Assembly (NCBI GenBank): GCA_963693305.1
Contig: OY855908.1
Location: forward strand, 35,485,305 to 35,549,304
Direction: 5' to 3'
DNA: 64,000 nucleotides
DNA from: Meandrina meandrites
Taxonomy: Eukaryota > Cnidaria > Anthozoa > Scleractinia > Meandrinidae
Below are positions 38,501 to 48,990 of the stretch, piece after piece; the first letter of the stretch is position 1; each line of letters begins with the position of its first letter. Under the pieces are notes generated by a model, which was not told the DNA's origin, searched no databases, and saw only the letters and a list, made by a program, of their open reading frames with translations. The position numbers were made by a program, and so were the translations under genes.

Positions 38501-41500
38501 TAACGTTTTAACAAAATTGCACGCATTGAATTGTCCTTGGTAAATTTGCAGTTGTTTACGCGCGTGCACCCGTTTTTCAATAATTTCAAGCTTTTAAAGT
38601 CAAGAAAACGCTAATGTCCTTCTTTTAGTCTTCTTGGGAATTTTATTATCCATTTACATTTAAACTTCCTCCCAAAACTTCGGAAAAACGATAAAAACGT
38701 CGCATTTTGTGGACGACCTTCGGCAACTGCACACTAATGGCTGATAGTGTTCAATAGCTCAGCCAATCACATTGCAGCATTTGCATTAGTGTACTGGTAG
38801 AATTCTACTAATAGTAGGTAGAGAGAGGCACTGTGAGAGTAAAGTGGTTTGCCTAAGAACACAATGCAGTGCCCCGGCCAGGGATCGAACCCAAACCACC
38901 CAATCCGGAGTCCAGCGCACTAACCATTAGGCCACCGCACCTTCCACAGATTGTTTCAGAATAACTTAACACAAAGACCGGTCTATTCAACAAAAAGTTT
39001 AGTGGTTTATTTATAGTCTTGTTTTGTAAATAGTAATATCAGCAATTTTAAAATTGGACCATGTTTGCATTGCCAATCAGGTTGCAAGTTTGCCTAATAC
39101 AGTTGGTCACAACATGTAGGTTATGTTAATACAATTCAGACAGGTTAAAAGACGAAGCAATCAGAAGCACTGCCTACATCAGTCTGAGTAATGCTACAAA
39201 AGTAAGTTCAGTACAGTTATTCTAAGCTATAGCACATTAACTTCCAAACATTTTAAATTACTGCTCAGAGAGCTCTATTTGTGGGAAGTAATGTTAGTCT
39301 GGCCTGGTAAAGAGCAACAGAGCTTCTACAGGCTTCTTGACCAAAGAAAGGAAAAGGTGAATAACATAACATCACTTTGATGCTTACAGCTATTCCAAAT
39401 GGCTGATCACGTGCTTCAATGCCTAAGCTCTTGGCATATCTGTAAAAAAAAAACGTAAATGGCTTTGATTAGCGGAATGTTCACAATGAAACCAACTCTT
39501 AAAAATTGCATGTTTTATCACATTTACAATAAAGTTATTTTAATAATTTATTTGAACAAACATTTTTTTTGTTTTAAACTCATTATCATACTCAAAAACA
39601 AAGGAAAATAAAATTTGAACCAGAACACATACGCCTCTCTTGGAGCTCCTCGCTGCCACTCAAATTTAACTTCTCCTTCCTCTTCCTCTGATACCTAAAA
39701 CAAAAATTCTTTTAAGCTTTCAATAAAACTATTCTTTATATGACAGAGACACATTACAATTCACATGTCCTGGATAGCTGTAGATCACTCAAAACAAAAT
39801 TAATGATGGCATTGTTTTTTAATTATGCATAATTATTATTCATAATGTTTTCATTTGTATATTATCAACAGTAATGAGGGTCGTACAGGGGGGTTTCCGA
39901 CATGGTTCAGGGGCAAAAAAAAAACAAATCACAGATCACAGATATCAAAATCTCATTTTCCTGAATCATGAAAATAAGCAAGTAATGTATATTGTGTGTT
40001 TCCAGAAAATATCCGTACTCCCCCCACAGAAGGGATTGGAAATTCCGGGGAGGAGGCGGGGTCTTGAAGAGCCAAAAATTTAAAGCAATGTATGAAGCTA
40101 AATTGGAATTTCCGGAGGGGTGGGTCATAGGGTCATAGGGTAAATCCCTTCTTTGCGGGGGTGGGGGGGGGGGGAGGGGTATGGATATTATCTGGAACCA
40201 CACATTCTTTATTTCCTGCTCTTGCACAAAGTAGTGGCAAAGTAGTAAGCAAAATCAATAAAGGCTGAATACTGCAAATTGCATGCATTTATTGCCGTCT
40301 TTTCCCTTTTACATATTTTCGTAGTCTTCATAAATCTTCCAGAGGTCTCCTGACTCAAAATCACGAGGAATAGAGCGGTGAAATCACAAACAGTGATTAT
40401 TGATTCAAGTTCTTCAGTCATGCAAAACCTTCGAGTCACGAAGAATAATTTAATATTAAATTCACGGAAAATAAATTCAGCTAATCACGAATTACAAGAA
40501 TACCATTATAGGACCTTCAGTAATGCTTAGGTGTCTCAACAAGTCTTCTTCAGTTGATAATCAAGGCCTAGAGCTTAATTTAATTAAATTTATAGTTGAA
40601 CATACCTTTTTATCTATAATATCCAATGTCAAAAGGATTCAATTTTATGAAAGAAGAAAAAGAACATTGATAAGCACATGATTGAACAATGTATACTGCC
40701 ATGATAACAGCGAAACTTTCATTTTGATACTTAGCTAGGCTGTGCTCACAGTTGGTGTCTAAGCAGTGGTACCTGGGTACTGGCAAAAACTTTCTTGTAT
40801 TCAGACAATGGGAACCAAAGTATCCAAAAACCATTACTGCCAAGTACTCACAGGTACAGGCACCGTGGCCTAACTCTGGCAAGTGTACTTAAAAAATAAT
40901 CTGTTCATGAGTGCCTAGCGAGAATCACACTTTTGCACAGTGCAGAAGTTCATATTGAATTTGTGCCCACAAATAGCAGAAAAGATGTTTTTTTGCTAGT
41001 CTTAGCTTTATCAGAGCAAATTGAGACATACAAAAATTGTAACCAGTGAAACAGTCATTGTTTACACCGCAAATATAAAAAATTCCAAGTTTGCACAGAG
41101 ATGTATATTCAATCTGCACTACTTTCGACTAACCTTTATTAAAACCAGGTGGTGCATCATACAAGAAATCTAAACCAGACTTGATCCTTTCGTCATTACT
41201 GATGGCTTGTCTGTAGAAAAAAAGCAAAGGCAAAGACAGTCAACATTTTATTATTATTATCAATCCCAATTTCCCAAACTTCTGCAGGAAATAAAGATTG
41301 ATTTATAAAGAAATCAGGGAGTTTGAGAAATGGGTCTTGACAAAGTGCGAACCAGCGAGTCGTGAGCCATTCCGGTTAGCCTAAATAGCACATCTTTTAC
41401 CCTTGTCCAACTTGACATGCACAGTGAGTTAGTACAAATATCTCACAACATTTATGACTAAACTTTGGTAATCACCTATTTTTAAATTTCTCTTGTTCCT

Positions 41501-41746
41501 TGTTATACTGAAGTTCCAGTTCTTTTTCTTTCTGCTGCTCCGCGAGTAGTTTTTGTTCTGCCATCCAGACCTATTGTTGCATTGATTTAAGGACAAACAT
41601 AGATGACTTTATGATGCTTTATATGCATATCTTGGCTGTACTAAATTTTTTTTAGTTTTTATGGGAATTTATTAATTCCTTACCCTTTTGATGTTGGCTT
41701 TGGAGCCTGGATGGAAATCCTTCTTGTTCATAAACTTGGCAAACAT
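35512..41746 (-). CDS. CIR1: CIR1, corepressor interacting with RBPJ
   Basis: Eleven exons (41684-41746, 41476-41570, 41134-41210, 40606-40613, 39633-39694, 39388-39439, 37922-37981, 37517-37571, 37306-37409, 36315-36406, 35512-36139) total 1296 nt and 431 residues, against 450 in human. The N-terminus FAKFMNKKDFHPGSKANIKR then VWMAEQK matches the CIR N-terminal domain. KFEWQRGAPRE and RDQPFGI follow. A zinc knuckle, CIKCGKWGHINTDREC (C-x2-C-x4-H-x6-C), comes next, then LTDKQKKKLLRKLDRLE. The last exon is a Ser/Lys/Asp-rich region with RHSETHRHSRDDRTH-like repeats. CIR1 links the CSL/RBPJ Notch effector to histone deacetylases and is found in splicing speckles. Exon 4 is only 8 nt. It fixes the phase between exons 3 and 5 but is less certain. 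The start could lie a few codons upstream in an unseen exon. Confidence 0.9.
36621..36682. repeat. Short hairpin repeat in CIR1 intron 10-11 region
   Basis: gtctctgattggttgctgct pairs with agtagcaaccaatcagagac. A related half (tctctgattaatagccaatcagaga) sits just upstream at about 36506. It lies in the intron between exons 36315-36406 and 37306-37409. Confidence 0.7.
36982..37028. repeat. Short hairpin repeat
   Basis: tatcaagtttaaaacac and gtgttttagacttgata are complementary around an aggcgcagccg loop. A similar layout (stem with a ggccgcaggcc loop) occurs at about 38356-38402. Confidence 0.65.
38163..38943 (-). mobile_element. SINE copy split by a nested insertion, CIR1 intron
   Basis: The antisense SINE runs from 38163 (aagtctggatacgagcc) to about 38324 and resumes at about 38813 (ggtagagagaggcactgtga), ending with the complement of the tRNA-like head near 38943 (ggccaccgc). 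The roughly 490-bp insert is AT-rich with partial inverted ends (acaattagattatgagctc / gagcgaataatctaattgt, and tagtagaattct / agaattctacta). Confidence 0.7.
39999..40207. mobile_element. G-rich MITE, family A (copy 2), in CIR1 intron
   Basis: The ends tttccagaaaatatccgtac and ggtatggatattatctggaa, with interior ggaaattccgggg and a poly-G run at about 40159-40175, mirror the copy at 15244-15437. Confidence 0.75.
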
Positions 41747-41918
41747 CTTGATGTTCACAAATAGACACTTCCTGAATTAAAGTTATAAGATTAAATGAAA
41801 ACAAATGAAATGCAACTTTCTCACTCGTCCGCCATCTTTAACTGGTCGCTCGCAAGGGTACCTGGGATTGATATCTGATGTTAGTGCCCATGTCCTCTCG
41901 ATCTTCAAGAAAAACAAC
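41747..41918. promoter_or_regulatory. Divergent promoter region CIR1 / mpaB-like gene
   Basis: The CIR1 start (41746, minus) and the preferred mpaB-like start (41919, plus) are 172 bp apart. A further in-frame ATG at 41805 would cut this to 58 bp. The motif tccgccatctt at about 41827 resembles a YY1-type initiator element, so 41805 is probably transcribed leader. Confidence 0.55.
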
Positions 41919-44813
41919 ATGTCTGCTTCTGTTCATGAAATTAGCGAGGAGTTGTTGAGCAAAAAGAGATTTGAATGCGATCCTCTGGCAGACGATGCAG
42001 TGTCAGCAGCAGTAAGAGATCGTGGTGAACATGTTTTACGTAATCACGAGTTATACAGTACTGTCAAAGAACTGGGAAGAACTATGAAGGACTCGAGTTG
42101 TGCGAAGTTCATGGATTTCTATGAACAAGAACCTTCGTGGAGTGTAGAATGGGAAAAATGCGATTTAGGAAGACGATTTTTCGTTCGAAACAGTACCTTT
42201 GCTGGTCTTGTTCTTATGTATGGTAGTCTTGTTTCCTCGTTCACTGCTTCACTTGGAAATAAGGTACATTTGTAAGCAGGTATAAATTAGGTACCCGTCC
42301 GGTGAACTTTAAAATGGGCCATTCCATTTAATATCCGCACCCCCTCCCCCTATTGAGGATATTTGGTCTCAACCCCCTCGGAAATAACATTTGAAAACCC
42401 CTTCATATTTTTTTATCAAAGTGCCGACACCTACCCCCCCCCCCCCCCCCCTACAGAAAAATAAAAAGATCAAAGGTTCCGACATGGCCACCCCCTCAGA
42501 AATAACTGCTGAAGACCCCCTCCCTTCCCCTAGGATTTCCTTTGCCCTCAATAGGGGGGGGGGGTGGGGGGTGCAGATATTAAATGAAATGGCCCAATGC
42601 TGGGGGCCTGGCGGTGTGCAACAAAAGCCGTTTTTCATTGCTGCTTGCCAAGCCTAAAGTGTTTTAGATTAGTAACTATGTGGGATGCATTAGTCTAAAA
42701 CATGTCCTCAAACCTAGTTACCGCTGTACTGTTTTATTTGGACAGGTGCTGTCAGCAATGGGTCGGCTATCTCCCTATGGAGATGTTCGCCAAAGGCTGT
42801 TTGAAACCATTTACTTTGTGAAGATTGTTGTTCTTGGTTCAGCAAGTGACATTAAGGAGGCATGTATGAGAGTGCGTCTGCTCCATGCTGCTGTACGTTA
42901 TCACCTCTGTCATCGCGAGGGTGGTTGGGAAATTGAAAAAGTAAGTGCAACAAAGTTTTAACCAAAACAGTGATTTTTTAAATTTGCATTTTCTTGAGAA
43001 GTGGTTGTTGTGGACAAGAGTTTCCAAGGTCATCGCACCACAATTCTTCACATGGGTATTTCCATGGACTGACAGATTAGCCAGTGTGCAATCCGTGTAC
43101 ACACTATGCCAAGGGCATGCCAAAGTTTTAAATTCTACACCAAGGTCTCTTATTATTCTTACCTAAAATAAGTCATCTGAATGCCTATCAAAACATGCCG
43201 ACTATGATTGTACGCTGCACACTTTTGAAATCCACGCCGTAGATCGGTGTAACCTGTGTAGAATGCAGCCTGGCAGATCAGTAACAAATAATTGGTTTTG
43301 CAAAAACAGAAATGGTATTTAATTTAAATTCTTTATTTTTTTTCTAGCATGGATATCCAATTAACCAAGAGGACCTTGCTGGAACACTTTCTACTTTTTC
43401 ATCTGTTGTCATTAATGGTTTAGAACTTTTAGGAGTTTCTGCAACAAGAAATGAAAAGAATGGTTACCAACAGTTATGGAAATATGTTGGTCATCATCTT
43501 GGTAAGTGAACTTATGTAAAAATTGTTTAATCATGCATAGTTAATAGTTTATCCTGTACATTTCTCTGGCTGTCGGATTCCAATTCCACATGGAGTGCTG
43601 CTTATCTGCTGCTTAAAGCCTGCCACACACAAGCCTATTACTTTCTCATCGGCCATCATAAAAATATCAATTTGTTGGCTAGTGTGTGGTGAATTCAGAC
43701 AAGTCTTCAACAAGATCGGGCCTTGTCGGGCAATATCTGGCAGTGCTAGATCTCAAAATGTCTTTTGTTGGGGCTCAGTCACATCATAACCAATGAGAAA
43801 GTGTTGTTGTAGTTACATGAACAAACATCATATTTTGAGTGCTTTTTCCATGGTTTTTAAATCGCACATTTTTCAACTGCTGTCTCTCTTTTTTCCAATT
43901 ATGGTATTTCTTTTGATTTTAGGGGGCTTCCCCACCCATATGAAGTTGCAAATTAGCTTATTCATTTCTTGGATGTAGTGGTCTGAAACAGGCAGTACAG
44001 AAGCTGAATAAATTAATTTAGATTTGACTATGTAAAATATGTTAATCTTTCCATAAAGGGTTAAATAACCGTTTCCAAGTATTTAGCATTTTCTCGAGGT
44101 TAAGTATTTTTTTGAACCGAAATTCAATCTGTCAGCACTTGCTTGGTTGTAAGAAAAGAAGACACCAAAAGCGTTGGATATGCAAGAAGGTGGCTGGAGA
44201 ACAGACTCATTACAAGCTGATTATCTGACAACTAACCTGAGAAATTTTGCCCCGATTTGACCCCGATAAAAATCTCCTGTTCCATGCCAAAATCAGCTAG
44301 TGTGTGGCGGGCTTAACAAGACCAAAGGGAGTCAGTAGCATTTATCTTTGTAATGCAAAAGTTTTTTCTGAACTTTTAAATATTTCTTTTATTCCAGGAA
44401 TGACAAGGGACCTGTTATGTAACAACTATGAAGACGAGTGGAAATTATGCACTTTTATAAAAAAACAGCAGTGTAAGCCTGACAAAGACTCTGTAATATT
44501 AACAGAATCTCTGCTACAGGAGTTTGCCGACAAACCTCCCTTCCATCTAAGTTACCCAACCACAAGCAGTTTATCGAGACACATGATCGGAGATGAACTT
44601 GCAGATGAGCTTGGTCTCAAAAGGTTCAATGTGCTCACACAGATAATTATGGTATTGTTGTACTGGTTTCTCAGAGTTTTGACATTTCTGCAAAGATGTA
44701 TCTCTCCTCTTGAACAAGGGATGTATGCATTTGGAAAGCATTCGTTGGAGGTGTTAGTAGAAGTTTCTTTAAAAGGAAGAAAACCATCTTATGTCATGAA
44801 GGTGTACTCTTGA
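41919..44813 (+). CDS. mpaB / rubber-oxygenase catalytic domain (DUF2236) protein
   Basis: Four exons (41919-42263, 42746-42940, 43348-43501, 44398-44813) give 1110 nt and 369 residues, in phase. The core has VRLLHAAVRYHL and then GYPINQEDLAGTLSTFSS, typical of the latex-clearing-protein/mpaB oxygenase family, whose members are haem-dependent oxygenases. The WKYVGHHLG block follows. A hydrophobic segment near the C-terminus (FNVLTQIIMVLLYWFLRVLTFL) may anchor it to a membrane, as in ER-bound mpaB of fungi. The substrate in animals is unknown. The start at 41919 (MSASVHEIS) is preferred over the in-frame 41805 ATG, which lies in promoter-like sequence. Intron 1 contains a MITE. Confidence 0.83.
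42315..42596. mobile_element. G/C-rich MITE, family B, in mpaB-like intron 1
   Basis: The ends gggccattccatttaatatc (42316) and gatattaaatgaaatggccc (ending 42595) are nearly perfect complements. The inside has poly-C (about 42437-42450) and poly-G runs. Confidence 0.85.
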
Positions 44814-45689
44814 GCAAGGATTGTTGTTGGTTTTTATTTCATTTCGTTGAAAATGTTTGTAATGTTCCTTTGCTGCTCACTTCATTGCAATGAGCAGCCA
44901 AACATCCGTGTAATAAGTAGTTTTATTTAACACAGAGAGATCTAAACATTGCTTTTTAATGCAAAAATGTCACTCTCTTCATTTTTGTATCCACTGATTA
45001 TAATTAAAATGAAATCAATACGCTGATATGCATCTAATATAAACAGGTTTTAAGATAATCTTTGATTTAAAAAAAGTGGGAGTCCAAATTTTGCCATGAG
45101 GCCACAGGAGGGGTGGGATCAGGGTCTGCAGGCACGTCCCAGAAAATTTCAGTCGAATTCTGAAAAAAAATCTTCTAACAAGATCCATACGGGTGGTGTC
45201 TCACAAAGTCTAGATCTACTTTTCCGCGCTACCTGAGATTCTTCCCCGAGAAGAGTAAATGGTTATGATAATGGAAAGTTGAGACGTAATCATGGTAATA
45301 GACGTAATAGGCACGTTGAATTTAAGAAGCTAGCAGCAGACAACATAATATTTGAAACTTGTAAGGTAAACTGTCTTCGCCCTGATTCAAATCCGCTGGC
45401 TTCTAAAATGACTCAAATACACACAGGAACATCGGTAAATACCAATATTTCATGTTTTTGCTAATACAGCGTTTGGGTTCCCTGTGAGCCTCCTGTGCTA
45501 GAGTCAAAGTAAACTATGAAACTGATAGGTCACGGTTTCATATGTCATCTGACCATTATCAATATATATTTGAGCTCTACCGGTTATTTCAGGAAACAGC
45601 CACGTTTGATAAAACCCGACTACAAAATTTCTACTATCCGTTTTTCCTCGATAAAGCGCCTCTTAGAAATTCTTAAATTCTTGTTGGAC
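44814..45689. other. Intergenic region mpaB-like / GNAT
   Basis: It holds the 3' flank of the mpaB-like gene and the 5' flank of the GNAT gene. The frame of the GNAT gene is open back to 45516, so an upstream start there is possible. Nothing else was recognised. Confidence 0.45.
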
Positions 45690-46777
45690 ATGGCAAAGAG
45701 GACTGAAGTAACGTTTACTATCCGTAAAGCAGTCGAAATAGACAAGGACGATATATACAGAGTGCATACTACAGCTATCCGGAAAACGTGCTCGAGTCAC
45801 TACAGTCCGAATGAAGTGGATGTTTGGGTGAGAAGACAGAGTCCAGATCGTTATGTAGGGTTTCTAAAGGGCGGAGAAATTGTAATTGCTGAAACTCAAG
45901 ATAAAAGAGTACTTGGCTTTCAGGCCCGTAGGGTGGGGGGGGGGGGTTCGAGGGGTTCCAACGAACCCCCTAAAATGCTTTATGTCGGCATTTTTGGGGG
46001 GTTGAAAAGATAAAAAAAAATTTACACAAAACAATCAAAAGACTGATCGGTCGATTACAAGGACGACTACCTTCCTTGCCAGGGATATCGGAGGAAGCCG
46101 CAACATTTTGGCACTACAATGAGAAGTTCTAATCTTTTGGATTGGTTAATTGATGTCAGATAATTCATCATAATCCACCATTCTTTCAACTTCTTGTCCA
46201 CTCATCCACCCTGCATGTAATTTTAATAGTTGTGTTTTGAAAACTGTCTAAATGCGCACACTCATTTCTGAACATTTCAGAATTTTTTTAGAATGAAAAT
46301 TACTTTCTGCAGAGTTAATATTTATGGAAAGTGCATCCCACCTCAGAAATGCAGGTAATCACACTTGAGAGAACCTAAATTTGCAAAATTTCCTGGGGAG
46401 GTGCCCCCAGACCCCCCTAGAGGCTCGCGCCTCCAGCGCTAAAAATACCTCCCAAAAAATAAAAGAACCCCCTTCAACAGAATCCACCGTACGGGCCTGG
46501 CTTTAGTCATTCTATTCCTGATACTATTCTAAACCAAGAGATGAAGGAGCAAGATAGATCCTGTGCGGATATGCAAATCAAAGGCCTGTACGTTGATCCC
46601 GAACACCAAAGCAAAGGCATAGGTGGGAATCTCATGAAATATTTAGAGAAGACAGCTTCAGAGCAAGGAGCGAAAGCTTTAACAGTTCATGCGACTTTAA
46701 ATGCCGCAGAGTTCTACCGAAAGTGCGGATTTGATCCTTTAGAGGTCGTCGAACATCACGTGTCTGACGTATTCTGA
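45690..46777 (+). pseudogene. GNAT-family N-acetyltransferase interrupted by a transposon-like insert
   Basis: The N-terminal half (45690-45920) begins MAKRTEVTFTIRKAVEIDKD, the usual GNAT beta1-alpha1 region. The C-terminal half (46505-46777) has the acetyl-CoA loop Q-S-K-G-I-G-G in YVDPEHQSKGIGGNLMKYLE (motif A) and AAEFYRKCGF (motif B). The insert of 579 bp falls exactly after a TTT codon at 45920. Leaving out the insert and one copy of the 5-bp target repeat gcttt, the two parts are in frame: 504 nt, 167 residues, a normal GNAT length. As it stands the frame runs 31 codons into the insert and stops at 46011-46013, before the catalytic motif. Simple GT-AG splicing of the insert did not restore the frame. 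The allele may therefore be null, or the insert polymorphic. Confidence 0.8.
45921..46499. mobile_element. 579-bp MITE-like element inside the GNAT gene
   Basis: The ends caggcccgtagggtgg and ccaccgtacgggcctg are inverted. The flanking 5-bp gcttt at 45916-45920 and 46500-46504 is a target-site duplication. The left part has a poly-G tract and the pair gttcgaggggttccaacgaac. It has no ORF of its own. Confidence 0.88.
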
Positions 46778-46789
46778 TTGTATTCCGTC

Positions 46790-47045
46790 TTTTATAGGGT
46801 TTGCAGTAATTTTCCGCCGTTTGGTTTTTGAGGATTTACGTTATATTTCCGCCGTTCCGTCTTTTACGATTTACGGTAATTTTCTGCCGTTCCATCTTTT
46901 ACGATTTACGGTAATTTTCTGCCGTTCCATCTTTTACGATTTACGGTAATTTTCTGCTGTTCCGGTCTTTTAGGATTTACGGTAATTTTCCGCCGTTCCG
47001 TCTTTTGGAATGTGGGGTCATTTTACGTCATTCCGTCACTCCGCG
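46790..47045. repeat. Tandem minisatellite, unit about 34 bp
   Basis: Units of the form cttttacgatttacggtaat followed by tttctgccgttccat recur about six times. The central units are nearly identical and the outer ones degenerate. The array begins about 13 bp after the GNAT stop codon. Confidence 0.85.
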
Positions 47046-47182
47046 TTTAGGGTCTCCCGTTTGAAAATATTGCAGTGCTGCCGTTACTAACAAATAAAAG
47101 CTAATCGCAAGAAAATTATAAAACGGAATGGACCGCAACCAAACCGGAGTGGTAGAACATAAAGAATCAAAACTAATCAAAC

Positions 47183-48639
47183 CACAGGCGGCCCAGACGT
47201 TGTATTCGATTCTTCAGCCGATAAGACAATGTATGAGAATACTTTGAACATTGCTCTAAATAGAACTTGTATTAAAGATTTGAATGAAAATGTCTTACGC
47301 TATGTTTATCTTACGTTATTTTGACATTTCTGTGCTCCTGGAGTGGGTTTAAAGCTGTTAAGACGAAATTTTCATTCTGAGGTGTGCTTTCCCTAAAGAG
47401 AAACGAAAGGCAGGCGACCTAGTTCGCCAACGGTCCGCACTCGAAGCTCCATAAATCCCACAAAAATGGTTGAATCTCGCCAAAATTGCTTCAATACAGC
47501 CGTCGATAATTCCTCTTTCGATTTCCTTCACCTAAGGTTCCAAAGTTTATCTAAACCGCCCGAAAAGCGCTCGTTTTTGAGCGCTGGGTTTCCATTTTTG
47601 CAATGTCTGAATGCGTGGTCAGTTATCTTGGGCACAAGATTCAAATTTCAGCTTAGCGACCACGCCATAGCGACAAAAATCTCCATCAACCATGGGGAGG
47701 CACAGAGCAATTTGCGTCTTGTAAAATACACCGTGCGATGGTCCCTGGGGAAATTTCATCGGAAAAGGCGGGAAATCTCTGAGATAGCGCGTAAACTCAG
47801 ATCGGTTCCCGGTTGCTTAGAGAATGTTTCTTAGTTGAACTAAAGCTTTCAGCAGTGCTCCTTAGCGCTGAAATCAGTTTGCCAGGTGTGTGTATTTACT
47901 GACCTTGCATTTTGCTGGTTAGAGTCTTTCTTAGTTGAAGCTTATTTCAACTGTGCTTCTAAGCGCTAAAATCAGTTCGCTAGTTGTGTTTTGCCAAGTG
48001 TGTTTTTAGTTAACAAGTGTAAAGCTGTACGCAGTGAGTTCAGAGATTTCCCGCCGTTTCCGGTGAAATTTCCCCAGGGACCATCACACGGTGTATTTTA
48101 CATGACGCAAATTGCCCTGTGCCTCCCCACGGTTGAGGGTGATTTTTGTCGCTATGGCACGGTCGCGAAGCTAAAATTTGAATCTTGTGCCCAAGATAAC
48201 TGACCACGCATTCAGACATTGCAAAAATGGAAACCCAGCGCTCGAAAACGAGCGCTTTTCGGGCGGTTTAGATAAACTTTGGAACCTTAGGTGAAGGAAA
48301 TCGAAAGAGGAATTATCGACGGCTGTATTGAAGCAATTTTGGCGAGATTCAACCATTTTTGTGGGATTTATGGAGCTTCGAGTGCGGACCGTTGGCGAAC
48401 TAGGTCGCCTGCCTTTCGTTTCTCTTTAGGGAAAGCACACCTCAGAATGAAAATTTCGTCTTAACAGCTTTAAACCCACTCCAGGAGCAAAGAAATGTCA
48501 AAATAACGTAAGATAAACATAGTGTAAGACATTTTCATTCAAATCTTTAATACAAGTTCTATTTAGAGCAATGTTCAAAGTATTCTCATACATTGTCTTA
48601 TCGGCTGAAGAATCGAATACAACGTCCGGGCCGCCTGTG
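47183..48639. mobile_element. Long fold-back (inverted-repeat) element
   Basis: Arms of about 600 bp run from cacaggcggcccagacgttg (47183) to about 47790 and, in reverse complement, from about 48035 to 48639. The 245-bp spacer holds two diverged direct copies of ttcttagttgaa...agcgct.aaatcagtt. The arms give mirrored ORFs (47466-47834 and 48171-48356) that encode the same peptide on opposite strands, which is an artefact of the inversion. No clear target duplication was seen. Confidence 0.9.
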
Positions 48640-48849
48640 CTACCATTTGCTGAAAACCAGCCAATCGTAGCAAAGCATCCTGCTTTTGATATAAGGTTAC
48701 ATGTTACCAGTCGAGCTTATCGCCTGATGAAGACCAGCAGTATGCAGTCGAAAACGTCGCGATTCACATCACAAGTGACTACATCGTGAGACAAACGTTA
48801 ACACTTTATTATAATACTACAAACAGTGGTTTCTAAAACACAAGAGGCG

Positions 48850-48990
48850 CCTTGACGAGTTCATTCAAGGGGAGAGTCACAATGTTTGATGATTTGGGGA
48901 GGGGTCACAATTTTTTTACTCTGATTTGGCGAGGGTCACAACTTTTTGGACTCAAAGATGGGAGAGGGTCACAATTTTTGAGCCCACCTC
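48850..48990. repeat. Degenerate tandem repeat (gggtcacaatttttt)
   Basis: The phrase gggtcacaattttt or gagtcacaatgttt recurs four times at roughly 35-bp intervals. Confidence 0.65.

Noticed and set aside
42391..42657. Pro/Gly-rich frames on both strands
   Set aside because: They arise from poly-C and poly-G tracts in a MITE inside an intron.
47466..47834. 122-codon plus-strand frame
   Set aside because: It lies in the arm of the fold-back element, and the same peptide appears on the other arm in the opposite strand. No domain.
48571..48789. Frame ending ...RLMKTSSMQSKTSR, possibly a retroelement tail
   Set aside because: It overlaps the fold-back element arm. The resemblance to retroelement 3' ends is too weak to call.
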